Source: Gammaproteobacteria bacterium | Lineage (GTDB): Bacteria > Pseudomonadota > Gammaproteobacteria > Pseudomonadales > IMCC2047 | Length of the DNA: 64,000 bases | Reading direction: 5' to 3' | Assembly (NCBI GenBank): GCA_021773395.1 | Contig: JAJFKB010000020.1 | Coordinates: 186,001 to 250,000, forward strand | Notes under the pieces: generated by a model | The model's database searches: none | What the model saw: only the letters and a program-made list of their open reading frames with translations | What the model was told of the DNA's origin: nothing | In this document: piece by piece, positions 7,926 through 16,512 of the stretch | How the letters are laid out: each line of letters opens with the position of its first letter | Numbering within the stretch: position 1 is the stretch's first letter | Translations under genes and position numbers: made by a program

Positions 7926-9419
7926 CTAGCTTTCATCTACAGCAGCGGCAAATTCAATACTTTGTAACAATGCCTGCCTGTCTTCCTGAGCGGTTCCGCA
8001 CTGCACATTCCTTGCTTGGGATCCCGCTGTGGTTATCGAAGTCACTGAGGATGGTTTAATCACACTATCGTTATATAAATTACGATATTGCTCAACAACA
8101 TATTGCGCCAAGTCTGTTAGTTCCAGCTTGGTCTTTTCTGCTTCGGCAACAAGGTTATCAATTTGTGTCCGAATCTGATCCAGTGACACCGCTTCACAAG
8201 ATTGCGTTTGCAGTGTTATCTGTTCCTCGGACTCTGCACTAAGCGATTGCTGCAGAGTTTCAAGTTGCGAGTCGGACAGTTCTCCCTGAGCATGGGCTTG
8301 TAATGTCAGGTCTATCGCCTGTGATGGTAACGTCCCGAACTCTCCGAGGTAGTACTGAATGATATCAGCGAGAAGTGATTCCGTCTGATCCTGCGACAGA
8401 TTTTTGCTGTCGATGGCTAATCTGGCATCATGATAAGTGTCCGCCTGATTTGCTGCGACTTCCGCACTGGGCTCCTCATGAGTTAACGGAGCATTATCGA
8501 TGGAGATGGCTGTCTGCTTTTGCGCCATAAAGTCAGCGTTCGCTGATTCGCCCTGTTTTTCCGATTGATCTCTCCAGAACTGACTGATTTTGCGTACAGG
8601 AGCATTCTTTTTTGAAAAATGCTTGAGCAATATATTAGCGAGCAGGTTGATACAGCGACCAGCGGGAGAATCTGGTGCTGACAGGACAACTGGACTTTGC
8701 GAGGCCACGGAATCACGTATCGCCTTATCACTGGGAATATAGCCGAGATAACGAACTTTCGTATCGATATATTTATTAACCGCATGAGCAAAACGCTTAA
8801 ATACCTCCATGCTGTGCGCATAATTATTGGCCATGTTTACCAATATATACACCGGCTGTTTATGGTTACGCCTTTTTAGTACTTTTATAAGAGAAAACGC
8901 ATCGGTTAAAGAAGTGGGTTCAGGAGAGATAACAACAACTGAATACTGGGCAGACTGAATAAAGCGTATAACGGAGTCGCCGATACCCGCGGCCGTGTCA
9001 ATTAAGATGTAATCGAACTCGCGTTCCAGTTGTTCCAGCGCAGCAATTAATCGGTCTTGTTGCTCCGCAGTCAGCAATACAAAATCAGTAATACCGGTAG
9101 CGGATGGCACTACCTTTAATCCAGAAGGGCCATCCAGAAGGATATCCTGAATCGACATCTGTTCTCTAAGAAAATGCTCCAGAGTGAATTGCGGCGTTTG
9201 CTTCAGAAGTATATTAATATTAGCCAAGCTTGTGTCCGCATCAAAAACACAGACTTTCTTTCCTGCCTTAGCTAGTGCGATTCCCAGATTAGTCGTGACA
9301 TTGGTTTTTCCGACGCCGCCTTTACCACTGGTAATAGCGATCGTGAGTGCCGTTGCCTGCGAGCTGTGTTCGGTTGTAATTGAGTCAGTTGATTGCAGTT
9401 GCTGCTCAGGAATAGTCAT
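7926..9419 (-). CDS. MinD/FlhG-type P-loop ATPase with long C-terminal extension
   Basis: The ATG at 9419 (MTIPEQQLQSTDS) is preferred over a longer frame whose extra 40 residues are hydrophobic and uncharacteristic. The product has 497 residues. The deviant Walker A SGKGGVGKTNVTTNLG sits at residues 31-46, switch I at FDADTSLANINILL, and Walker B at YILIDTAAGIGDSVI, all typical of the MinD/FlhG/ParA class. The ATPase part ends near residue 280. About 215 residues of acidic, Gln/Ser-rich, probably partly coiled sequence follow, which is unusual for FlhG. No flagellar gene is adjacent. It could position a cellular machine at the membrane or pole, but the cargo is unknown. Confidence 0.8.
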   Translation of the reverse strand: MTIPEQQLQSTDSITTEHSSQATALTIAITSGKGGVGKTNVTTNLGIALAKAGKKVCVFDADTSLANINILLKQTPQFTLEHFLREQMSIQDILLDGPSGLKVVPSATGITDFVLLTAEQQDRLIAALEQLEREFDYILIDTAAGIGDSVIRFIQSAQYSVVVISPEPTSLTDAFSLIKVLKRRNHKQPVYILVNMANNYAHSMEVFKRFAHAVNKYIDTKVRYLGYIPSDKAIRDSVASQSPVVLSAPDSPAGRCINLLANILLKHFSKKNAPVRKISQFWRDQSEKQGESANADFMAQKQTAISIDNAPLTHEEPSAEVAANQADTYHDARLAIDSKNLSQDQTESLLADIIQYYLGEFGTLPSQAIDLTLQAHAQGELSDSQLETLQQSLSAESEEQITLQTQSCEAVSLDQIRTQIDNLVAEAEKTKLELTDLAQYVVEQYRNLYNDSVIKPSSVTSITTAGSQARNVQCGTAQEDRQALLQSIEFAAAVDES

Positions 9420-9548
9420 TTTTATTAAGTTATCCGTTAAGCGAGTGCTAATAATAGCTGAGAGACAGGCGATTGGAAAATAGCAGAGCGGAAAAACTGG
9501 ATGGGAGAGAGCAATTATCGCTGATAACGGATATATCAAAGGCTAGCG

Positions 9549-9674
9549 AGCCTTTGAATAACTCCTTAATGCCTTAGCAAAGTTTCTAACGCCGCAGATG
9601 AAGCTTTCAGGCCCCACCCTCCAGGGCTTATAGGGCATTCGTAGCTCTGCGTTAGCTTTGTTTGCAAGGTTCTG
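9549..9674. repeat. Imperfect palindromic element, MITE-like
   Basis: Ends resemble AGCCTTTGAA on the left and the complement of AGAACCTTGCAAA on the right. Inside, CAAAGTTTCTAACGCCGCAG (about 9579-9598) pairs imperfectly with the stretch at about 9641-9661 (complement CAAAGCTAACGCAGAGC). The region between the minus-strand ATPase start and the next gene is thus largely one fold-back structure. Its outer CCTTTG ends recall the element at 6342-6481, but the interiors differ. Confidence 0.4.
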
Positions 9675-9907
9675 ATATTACTGCACAAAGCCGTCTTGAT
9701 CTTCAAGCGCTCTGTACACCAGAGGGATCGAAGAGTTATTCGGAGGTTCCCTTGAGATCATCCGTTTTTGGCTTTGACATCGGTCAACTTGTGTCTATAG
9801 TTAATGAAAGCTTCGCATCAGGATTAAAGATAACCTTGGCGTCTGGCTCATGCCTCGTTGTGCATGCTATTGGGGGTGAGCACCGGACATACCGGGTTTG
9901 CTGTTAA
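9662..9907 (+). CDS. Possible small ORF upstream of the HDOD-kinase
   Basis: A TTG-initiated 81-codon frame ending 24 bases before the kinase gene. No family is recognised. Its first codons lie inside the palindromic element at 9549-9674, and no strong ribosome-binding site is seen. It may be a short leader gene or a chance frame. Confidence 0.25.
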   Translation: MQGSDITAQSRLDLQALCTPEGSKSYSEVPLRSSVFGFDIGQLVSIVNESFASGLKITLASGSCLVVHAIGGEHRTYRVCC

Positions 9908-9931
9908 ATTTATCTAAGCTACGGTTTCATT

Positions 9932-12085
9932 TTGTCAAAAACTAAATCAAAAACGTCTAGCTCACTAGATCAAATATTTGCGGGGATTCGGGCAGACAAA
10001 CTCCCCTCCTTACCCCATGTGTTGTTGGTCTTGCTCGATGCCTCTCATACGGAGGTAATCTCCTTTGACCGCCTGTCTGGTTTAATTAAAAAAGATGCGG
10101 CATTGGCAGCGAGAGTCATCTCCGCTGCTGACGCGGCGTATTACGGGGGGCAAGGGAAAACACTCACTTTCGAAAGAACGCTGGTTATGTTGGGTCTTGA
10201 TACTATCAAGACGATTGCAATTACCGCCTCAGTTCAGCAGTTTTTCTCACGCTTTGACTCAGCAAGCTCCGTTCGTCTCAAGCGCTTTTGGAGGAACTCA
10301 CTGACCTGTGCATTGATGGCGAAAGCGGTTGCCAAATTGACCGGTTATGAATTTGAGGATGAAGCTTATCTTGCTGGGTTAATGCACAATATTGGCGAAT
10401 TGATATTCGCTAATAACTTTCCGAAAGAGACTGCCTCAATAACTGAGCTGTGCCAAACATCGCAAGAAATATTATGCGCAGAAGAGGAACATTTTGGAGG
10501 AAACCGGCATCAGGCCGGTGCCTGGCTTATATCGGGTTGGAATGTGGATCCCTTTATGGCCGATGCGATTCTTTACCAAAATGAGTCACTGGATGCGATC
10601 GGTGATGCGCATCATCTGGTTAAAATTATTTACCTTGCCAATTTGCTCTGCGGTTTTCATTCTGAGCCGGATAATTCCGCAATGATTGCCGCTGAAAAAC
10701 TATTTGATTTAAACCATTCATTAGTCCAGGACTTGATAGCAAGAGTAGAAGAGGAGGTTACGAAAGCCGCTCATTCTATGGACATAAAAATAGATGAGTC
10801 TGACGAAGAAAACGAGGGTTTTGCTGTCGATCAAACCAAACAGGTCGAATTGGCAGATCGCGTGCGCAATGTGGCGTTAATGGATGGTGTACGGCAACAG
10901 ATGTCTAAAGCGACCAGCGAAGCTTCTGTCCTAACCGCGATTAAGCAAGGTTTAAATATATTGTTTGGCGTAAAAAAGAGTTTTTTCTTTCTCATCAATC
11001 CTGAACTGCAGTCGTTTGTGGGCATACCATCCGACGAAAGCGATCAGCTAGTCAGTCAGATAAAAATACCTCTAAGCTCCAGTTCCAGCATTTTATCAAT
11101 TTGTTATACTGAAAAACGGGCGATCAGCTCATTCGAGTCAACAGGTGAAGGTCTGCCGAGCGTAGTGGATAGGCAGCTGGCGAACCTGGCGGTAACTGAG
11201 GGTGTATACTGCCTGCCTTTAATTGTAGATAAACATGGGGTGGGAGTGCTGGTTATTGGCTATAACGAATCCGAACGGCCAATTTTCGACAAACAGGCGC
11301 GTCTATTGGCCATGTTTGCAAACGAATCAGCCAATCATTTACTAGCGCAACAACAAAGTACTCAAGCAGAACAGCGCAGGAGTGAAGAAGAGCGCGAATA
11401 TTATCACGCAAGAGCTCGAGAGATAGTGCATGAGGTGAATAACCCACTTAGTATTATTAATAACTATGTGCATATTTTGAGTAGTAAATTAGATGACAAG
11501 CATTCGGTTCAGGAAGACCTTGTGATCATTAAGGAAGAGCTTGAACGAGCGGGCGGCATTCTATTGCGTTTACCAGGGATAACCGACAAGCTAACCACCG
11601 AATCTGGCATAGAACTTGTCAATATTAACAATATGTTATCCGACTTACTTAAAGTGTTTCGTTCCTCATTGTTTGCGGCGCGCAAAATTGAGTCCCATTC
11701 CGAATTAGATGAACAAATGCAGACTGTCGCAGTGGATCGTAATGCGCTGAAGCAGGTAGTCAGCAATATAATTAAAAATGCTGCAGAGGCGATGGAGGAA
11801 TCAGGTCGAATCGCAATATCAACACAGTCACTAGTTAATCAAAATGGTAAGAATTATGTTGGAATTGTGATTGATGACAATGGGCCTGGAATCCCGGTTG
11901 AGATACAATCACAGCTTTTCACCCCTGTCACATCGACGAAAGGCGATGGGCACTCCGGCTTGGGGCTAGCGATTGTTAAAAATCTACTGGATGAAATGGG
12001 TGGCTCGATTAGTTGTCGCAGTACTCCTGAAACAGGCACATCATTTGAAATACTGATCCCCAGGGTTTTGGGTGATGAGGATTAG
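9932..12085 (+). CDS. HDOD-GAF-histidine kinase
   Basis: 717 residues from a TTG start (no nearby in-frame ATG). An HDOD domain covers roughly residues 20-220 (LPSLPHVLLVLLDASH...). A GAF-like region covers about 315-470. The kinase core has the H-box REIVHEVNNPL with phospho-acceptor H500, the N-box VVSNIIKNAAEAM, G1 DDNGPGIP and G2 GHSGLGLAIVKNLLDEMGG. No membrane helix is seen, so it is a cytosolic sensor kinase. The REC-PAS-GGDEF-EAL gene begins 49 bases downstream on the same strand, so it is the likely phospho-partner. The signal is unknown. Confidence 0.85.
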   Translation: MSKTKSKTSSSLDQIFAGIRADKLPSLPHVLLVLLDASHTEVISFDRLSGLIKKDAALAARVISAADAAYYGGQGKTLTFERTLVMLGLDTIKTIAITASVQQFFSRFDSASSVRLKRFWRNSLTCALMAKAVAKLTGYEFEDEAYLAGLMHNIGELIFANNFPKETASITELCQTSQEILCAEEEHFGGNRHQAGAWLISGWNVDPFMADAILYQNESLDAIGDAHHLVKIIYLANLLCGFHSEPDNSAMIAAEKLFDLNHSLVQDLIARVEEEVTKAAHSMDIKIDESDEENEGFAVDQTKQVELADRVRNVALMDGVRQQMSKATSEASVLTAIKQGLNILFGVKKSFFFLINPELQSFVGIPSDESDQLVSQIKIPLSSSSSILSICYTEKRAISSFESTGEGLPSVVDRQLANLAVTEGVYCLPLIVDKHGVGVLVIGYNESERPIFDKQARLLAMFANESANHLLAQQQSTQAEQRRSEEEREYYHARAREIVHEVNNPLSIINNYVHILSSKLDDKHSVQEDLVIIKEELERAGGILLRLPGITDKLTTESGIELVNINNMLSDLLKVFRSSLFAARKIESHSELDEQMQTVAVDRNALKQVVSNIIKNAAEAMEESGRIAISTQSLVNQNGKNYVGIVIDDNGPGIPVEIQSQLFTPVTSTKGDGHSGLGLAIVKNLLDEMGGSISCRSTPETGTSFEILIPRVLGDED

Positions 12086-12134
12086 GGGGGCAATTCCACT
12101 ATAATGGGATTGGCGATAATAATATGGTTACAAA

Positions 12135-14357
12135 ATGACGCAATCACATAGAGCAAAATTGCTGGTGGTGGATGACCAGCCCCGAATGTTGAATAGCCTG
12201 AAAGACTTGATCAGTATCAATGGGTATCAGGTATTGACGGCTCTGGGAGGGCATGAAGCCTTGTCCAGATTAGAAGAATCCTCAATCGATCTGATGCTAT
12301 TGGACCTAAAAATGCCTGGCTTTAGTGGGCATCAGGTTATGGATTATATCGAGGAAAAAGGCATTGATACCACAGTAATAGTGGTGAGCGGCGAGACTTC
12401 TTTTGACGCAATGTCCCAGGTGCTAAGAAGACGTGCCTACGACTATATTAAGAAGCCTTACGCACCAGATGAACTGTTGCAGACCGTTGAAAATGCACTA
12501 AACCAAAGGCAACTGCAACATCAGAATCGTGAAATCGAGTCTAAACTCAATGAATCCGAAAGACTACATCGCTACATGGTGAACAGCTCGCCGGATATTA
12601 TCTATATGCTCGACAAAGAGGGAAAGTTTACCTTTGTCAATGACCGGATAGCACTGCTGCTCGGCTATGGTAAAGATGAGCTTGTCGGGCAGCATTATTC
12701 AAGATTGGTTCATTTTGAGGACGTAGAGCAGGCGAGATATGTATTTAACGAACGCCGTACAGACGATCGAATAGCCCGCAACGTTGAACTCAGATTAAAA
12801 TGCAAAGATCCTGATGCGGCTCCCAAGCATTTTGAAACCAATACTGTTCCAATCGAATTAAGTGCAACAGGGATATATCAGGGCAAAGAGGGTGAGAAGG
12901 AATATCTGGGGACCTACGGCGTGGCACGCGATATCACTGAGCGCAAAGAGGCCGAGCGCACGATCAACTTTCAGGCATACCACGACCTGTTAACTCAGTT
13001 ACCGAATCGAGCATTATTTAAAGACCGATTGAACCTTGCTTTGGCCCAGACAAAAAGATCCAATCAGCGCTTGGCGGTGATGTTTCTTGACCTTGATCGT
13101 TTCAAGCTGGTTAACGATACTCTAGGGCATATATGTGGTGATGAGTTGCTTCAAGCCGTTAGTCACCGCCTTCAGGAATGTTTGCGAGAGGGCGATACCT
13201 TAGCGCGTTTTGGTGGAGACGAATTCACCTTGTTATTACCGCAAATATACGGTCAGGAAGATGCGGAAACCATTGCGAAAAAGATATTATCCAAACTTAG
13301 AGATCCGTTTTTCGTTGAAGGTCATGAACTTTATGTGACGATTAGTATAGGTATTGCCATGTACCCGCATGACGGTACCAGTATGGAAATGTTGGTCAAA
13401 AATGCCGACATTGCTATGTATTGCATTAAGGGGCGAGGTAGCAACGATTACCAGTTCTTTAGTAGTGAAATGAATAGCGTATCCATTACTCGCCTGTCTC
13501 TTGAGCGGGATATGCGCAAGGCGATGGAGAATGACCAGTTTGTCATGCATTACCAACCGCAAGTCGATGTTGCAACGGGCAGAATCGTAGCAATGGAAGC
13601 ACTCATCCGCTGGGAACATCCTGATCGCGGACTCATTCCGCCCTCTGAATTTGTTACCGTTGCGGAAGAGACGGGTCTAATCCTGCAGCTGGGAGAGTGG
13701 GTGCTGAGAACATCTTGCGAAACACTACGCTCCTGGCAGATGGCGGGAATTATCGATATTCGCATGGCAGTTAACCTGTCGGCGATGCAGGTTGAGCACA
13801 AAAATTTTGTTGAGCACATTATCAGGGAAATTAAGCGTAATAGCCTGATCGGTGAAAATCTGGAAGTTGAAATTACCGAAAACCTGATCATGCAGGATAT
13901 GGATAACACGATTCAGAAGCTCATTAAGCTCAATGAACACGGCGTCAAGGTGGCTATTGATGACTTTGGAACTGGGTATTCGTCTTTGAGCTATTTGCAA
14001 AGATTACCGATCCATACCGTAAAAATTGACCGCTCATTCGTGCATGATATAAAAGATCAGCCCAATGATGCCTGTATAGTCGATGCTATCATTGCAATGG
14101 CTAAAGGGTTAAAACTAAATTTGATTGCAGAAGGTGTAGAAACCCCTGAGCAGTTCAATTATCTACGTGACCATGGTTGTACGGAAGTGCAGGGGTTTAT
14201 GTTCGGGCATCCTATGACGGAGCACCAGGCACGCCAAATACTGCTTCAGCGGCCCTATGAGGATAATGCTTTCCTGGTTAACCATAATAAGCTAAAGCTA
14301 AAACCGGAAAGTCATGCAGCGCCGAGGTTAGCAAGCAGTGACGCCAGAAATTTCTAA
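12135..14357 (+). CDS. Response regulator with PAS, GGDEF and EAL domains
   Basis: 740 residues. The receiver domain (1-125) has VVDDQP, phospho-acceptor D57 (MLLDLKMPG) and the switch Lys in YIKKPY. A PAS domain (about 145-275) starts at MVNSSPDIIYMLDKEG. The GGDEF domain has the intact motif RFGGDEF (G360-F364), and the EAL domain has E488-A489-L490 (MEALIRWEHPDRG) plus DDFGTGYSS. Both catalytic signatures are complete, so it may make or degrade cyclic di-GMP under phosphorylation control. It follows the HDOD-kinase in a probable two-gene operon and overlaps the convergent tatD by 4 bases. Confidence 0.93.
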   Translation: MTQSHRAKLLVVDDQPRMLNSLKDLISINGYQVLTALGGHEALSRLEESSIDLMLLDLKMPGFSGHQVMDYIEEKGIDTTVIVVSGETSFDAMSQVLRRRAYDYIKKPYAPDELLQTVENALNQRQLQHQNREIESKLNESERLHRYMVNSSPDIIYMLDKEGKFTFVNDRIALLLGYGKDELVGQHYSRLVHFEDVEQARYVFNERRTDDRIARNVELRLKCKDPDAAPKHFETNTVPIELSATGIYQGKEGEKEYLGTYGVARDITERKEAERTINFQAYHDLLTQLPNRALFKDRLNLALAQTKRSNQRLAVMFLDLDRFKLVNDTLGHICGDELLQAVSHRLQECLREGDTLARFGGDEFTLLLPQIYGQEDAETIAKKILSKLRDPFFVEGHELYVTISIGIAMYPHDGTSMEMLVKNADIAMYCIKGRGSNDYQFFSSEMNSVSITRLSLERDMRKAMENDQFVMHYQPQVDVATGRIVAMEALIRWEHPDRGLIPPSEFVTVAEETGLILQLGEWVLRTSCETLRSWQMAGIIDIRMAVNLSAMQVEHKNFVEHIIREIKRNSLIGENLEVEITENLIMQDMDNTIQKLIKLNEHGVKVAIDDFGTGYSSLSYLQRLPIHTVKIDRSFVHDIKDQPNDACIVDAIIAMAKGLKLNLIAEGVETPEQFNYLRDHGCTEVQGFMFGHPMTEHQARQILLQRPYEDNAFLVNHNKLKLKPESHAAPRLASSDARNF

Positions 14358-15151
14358 CTTGTGCTGATGGTAGAAAATTTAAAAAAATCTTCCGCTGTTT
14401 TTGTCGTAGCTTGCGCTACTTCCTGTTCAGTTTTATCAAGGCATAAGGCTACTCTCTGCAAAACATGAGTTAAAAAAGCCGGCTCATTTCGTTTGATCTT
14501 TGTTGGGATCTTTACCCCTCGAGGAAGCAGGTAGGGGGAATCAGTTTCCAGCATCAACCTATTTAAAGGGATCTGTTTGATAAGATCATGCAAGTGGTAA
14601 CCTCTGCGCTCATCACATATCCACCCGGTTATACCAATATGCATATCCAGATTTAAATAATCTTCCAACTCCTTTTGCCCCCCAGTGAAACAGTGGGCTA
14701 CAGCTCCTTGTAACTGGTCACGACAGGTTTTCATAATGGGATACAGCGTGTCGTGCGCATCTCTCTGGTGCAGATAAAGTGGCAGTTGGTACTCGATAGC
14801 CAGCTCTATCTGCTTTTCGAAAGCATGGATTTGCTTCTTTTTTGAGGAATAGTTGCGATTAAAATCCAACCCTGCTTCACCAATGGCCTTAACCTGACTG
14901 TGTCGCGCCAAAGCGCGTAAACTAACTAGCGATTGTTCGTTCCAGTGTTCTGCATGATGGGGATGAACTCCGGCAGTCGCATAGCAATTCTGATATTTGC
15001 AACATAGGTCAAGTGCAGCGCGACTATCCTCTATATCACTACCTATAATTATAAATCCGTTTACATTAACTTCTATTGCACGTGCCAGGACCCGTTCTCG
15101 ATCCAGGTCAAACCTGTTACTAGTTAGATTAACGCCAATATCAATGGTCAT
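14354..15151 (-). CDS. tatD: TatD-family metal-dependent hydrolase/DNase
   Basis: 265 residues, normal for TatD. The N-terminal MTIDIGVNLTSNRFDLDRE, AGVHPHHAEHW, GEAGLDFNRNYSS, HCFTGGQKELEDYL and LETDSPYLLPRG are the metal-binding and core motifs of the TatD TIM-barrel nucleases. TatD enzymes act as 3'-5' exonucleases in DNA repair or degradation; the name comes from linkage with tat genes, which are absent here. The 3' end overlaps the response regulator gene by 4 bases (tail to tail). Confidence 0.9.
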   Translation of the reverse strand: MTIDIGVNLTSNRFDLDRERVLARAIEVNVNGFIIIGSDIEDSRAALDLCCKYQNCYATAGVHPHHAEHWNEQSLVSLRALARHSQVKAIGEAGLDFNRNYSSKKKQIHAFEKQIELAIEYQLPLYLHQRDAHDTLYPIMKTCRDQLQGAVAHCFTGGQKELEDYLNLDMHIGITGWICDERRGYHLHDLIKQIPLNRLMLETDSPYLLPRGVKIPTKIKRNEPAFLTHVLQRVALCLDKTEQEVAQATTKTAEDFFKFSTISTS

Positions 15152-15167
15152 AGTCTAATTATAGGGG

Positions 15168-16400
15168 CTAAGCTGAATCCTCTACCGCTGAGCTTGTATC
15201 GATAGACCATTGCAGGCTATCCAGATACGCCTTTTTGACATCCTTAATTGTCAGGCCGTGCTGCGATAACCCGGACCAGTCTATGTCGCCCCAGCTTCCC
15301 TGTTCATAGGCTAGCGTTGTTGACAATACAAAACCTAAAGGACCTTCTCCTTCTAATAATGCGGCGTTAATATCGTCAGTTAGCGAAATTGAAGATAGCA
15401 GTTCATTTAGAGGTGCATCAAAAAAAGCATCCAACATTGACATCATACCAACCGTAAAAAAAAGATCTTTTTTGTTATTGTCTACTATAGAGCCCAGATT
15501 CTCACACATGTGTGCACGCAACATGGTCTGCTCATGCAGTACATGGGGCTTGTCATCAAGGTTTGACAGTGCCAGCAGACTTGCCCAATGCTTGATATTA
15601 TTTGGGCCAATCAGCAGAATAGCGCGATATAGCGACTCAATTTTACGAGGTCGGCGATAGGCTGCCGAATTAATCATTTTAAGCAGTTTGTAACTTAAGG
15701 TCGTATCGCTTGAAATTGTATCATGCAAAACACCTGGGTCACTCGTTTCTGGCGAGTGCAGATCCGCAATAAGTTTCATGACAACCAGTTTGTTGGCCGG
15801 AATCACACGTCCTTTGACCAAAATGGGTTTACTTAGGAAATAGCCTTGAAAATAGTCGAAGCCAAGTTCTTTGCAACGTTGAAACATCTCCTGCGTTTCA
15901 ACTTTTTCAGCCAGCAGCTTGACCGGATAATCTCTCAATTTCAGCATATTAGAGTCAAGCTCTTCATCGTTCAAAGCGAGCACGTCGACCTTGATAATGT
16001 CCGCCAGTTTAATAAGCGGTATTAAGGATTCATCATAGGCGAAATCGTCAAGTGCAATGGTAAAGCCCTGTTGCCGTAACCTTTCTAGACCCTGTAATAC
16101 TTCCGGGTCAGGAGCAATATCCTCCAAAACTTCTATGACTATTTCCTGGTTACTAAAGGGTGGCGGAGTCAGAATCAGATTGCGGGTAAAATTAATAAAG
16201 ACTTTATTTTCAGCTACCAGATTATTAATGCCTACTTCCGAAAAAGCATTGAGCATAACCGTTGAGGTGGCTTGATCGCCATCGATAACGCCTGATTCCA
16301 GGCCCCCAGTAGCAGGCCTAAATAATAACTCATAGGCATAAATATCAAGCTTTGCATTAAATATCGGTTGTCGAGCAAGCAGGGTTTCTTCTTGTTGCAT
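15168..16400 (-). CDS. EAL-HDOD (YuxH-type) signalling protein
   Basis: 410 residues. The N-terminal EAL-like domain starts LLARQPIFNAKLDIYAYELLFRP, with ELL in place of EAL and DDFAYD in place of DDFGTG, so the phosphodiesterase site is degenerate. The C-terminal HDOD domain begins near residue 200 (LIADLHSPETSDPGVLHDTI). Proteins of this layout act in cyclic di-GMP-linked motility or biofilm control, usually by protein contact. 16 bases separate it from tatD on the same strand. Confidence 0.88.
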   Translation of the reverse strand: MQQEETLLARQPIFNAKLDIYAYELLFRPATGGLESGVIDGDQATSTVMLNAFSEVGINNLVAENKVFINFTRNLILTPPPFSNQEIVIEVLEDIAPDPEVLQGLERLRQQGFTIALDDFAYDESLIPLIKLADIIKVDVLALNDEELDSNMLKLRDYPVKLLAEKVETQEMFQRCKELGFDYFQGYFLSKPILVKGRVIPANKLVVMKLIADLHSPETSDPGVLHDTISSDTTLSYKLLKMINSAAYRRPRKIESLYRAILLIGPNNIKHWASLLALSNLDDKPHVLHEQTMLRAHMCENLGSIVDNNKKDLFFTVGMMSMLDAFFDAPLNELLSSISLTDDINAALLEGEGPLGFVLSTTLAYEQGSWGDIDWSGLSQHGLTIKDVKKAYLDSLQWSIDTSSAVEDSA

Positions 16401-16512
16401 TTAAACTCAGTATTTATGGAAAAATTTAAAATATAACCATAACGTTCATGGCATATATGCGTTGAGTGTTAAGTGTAGCTGTTATTTCCCGTTTATTAAT
16501 TCATAATATTAA

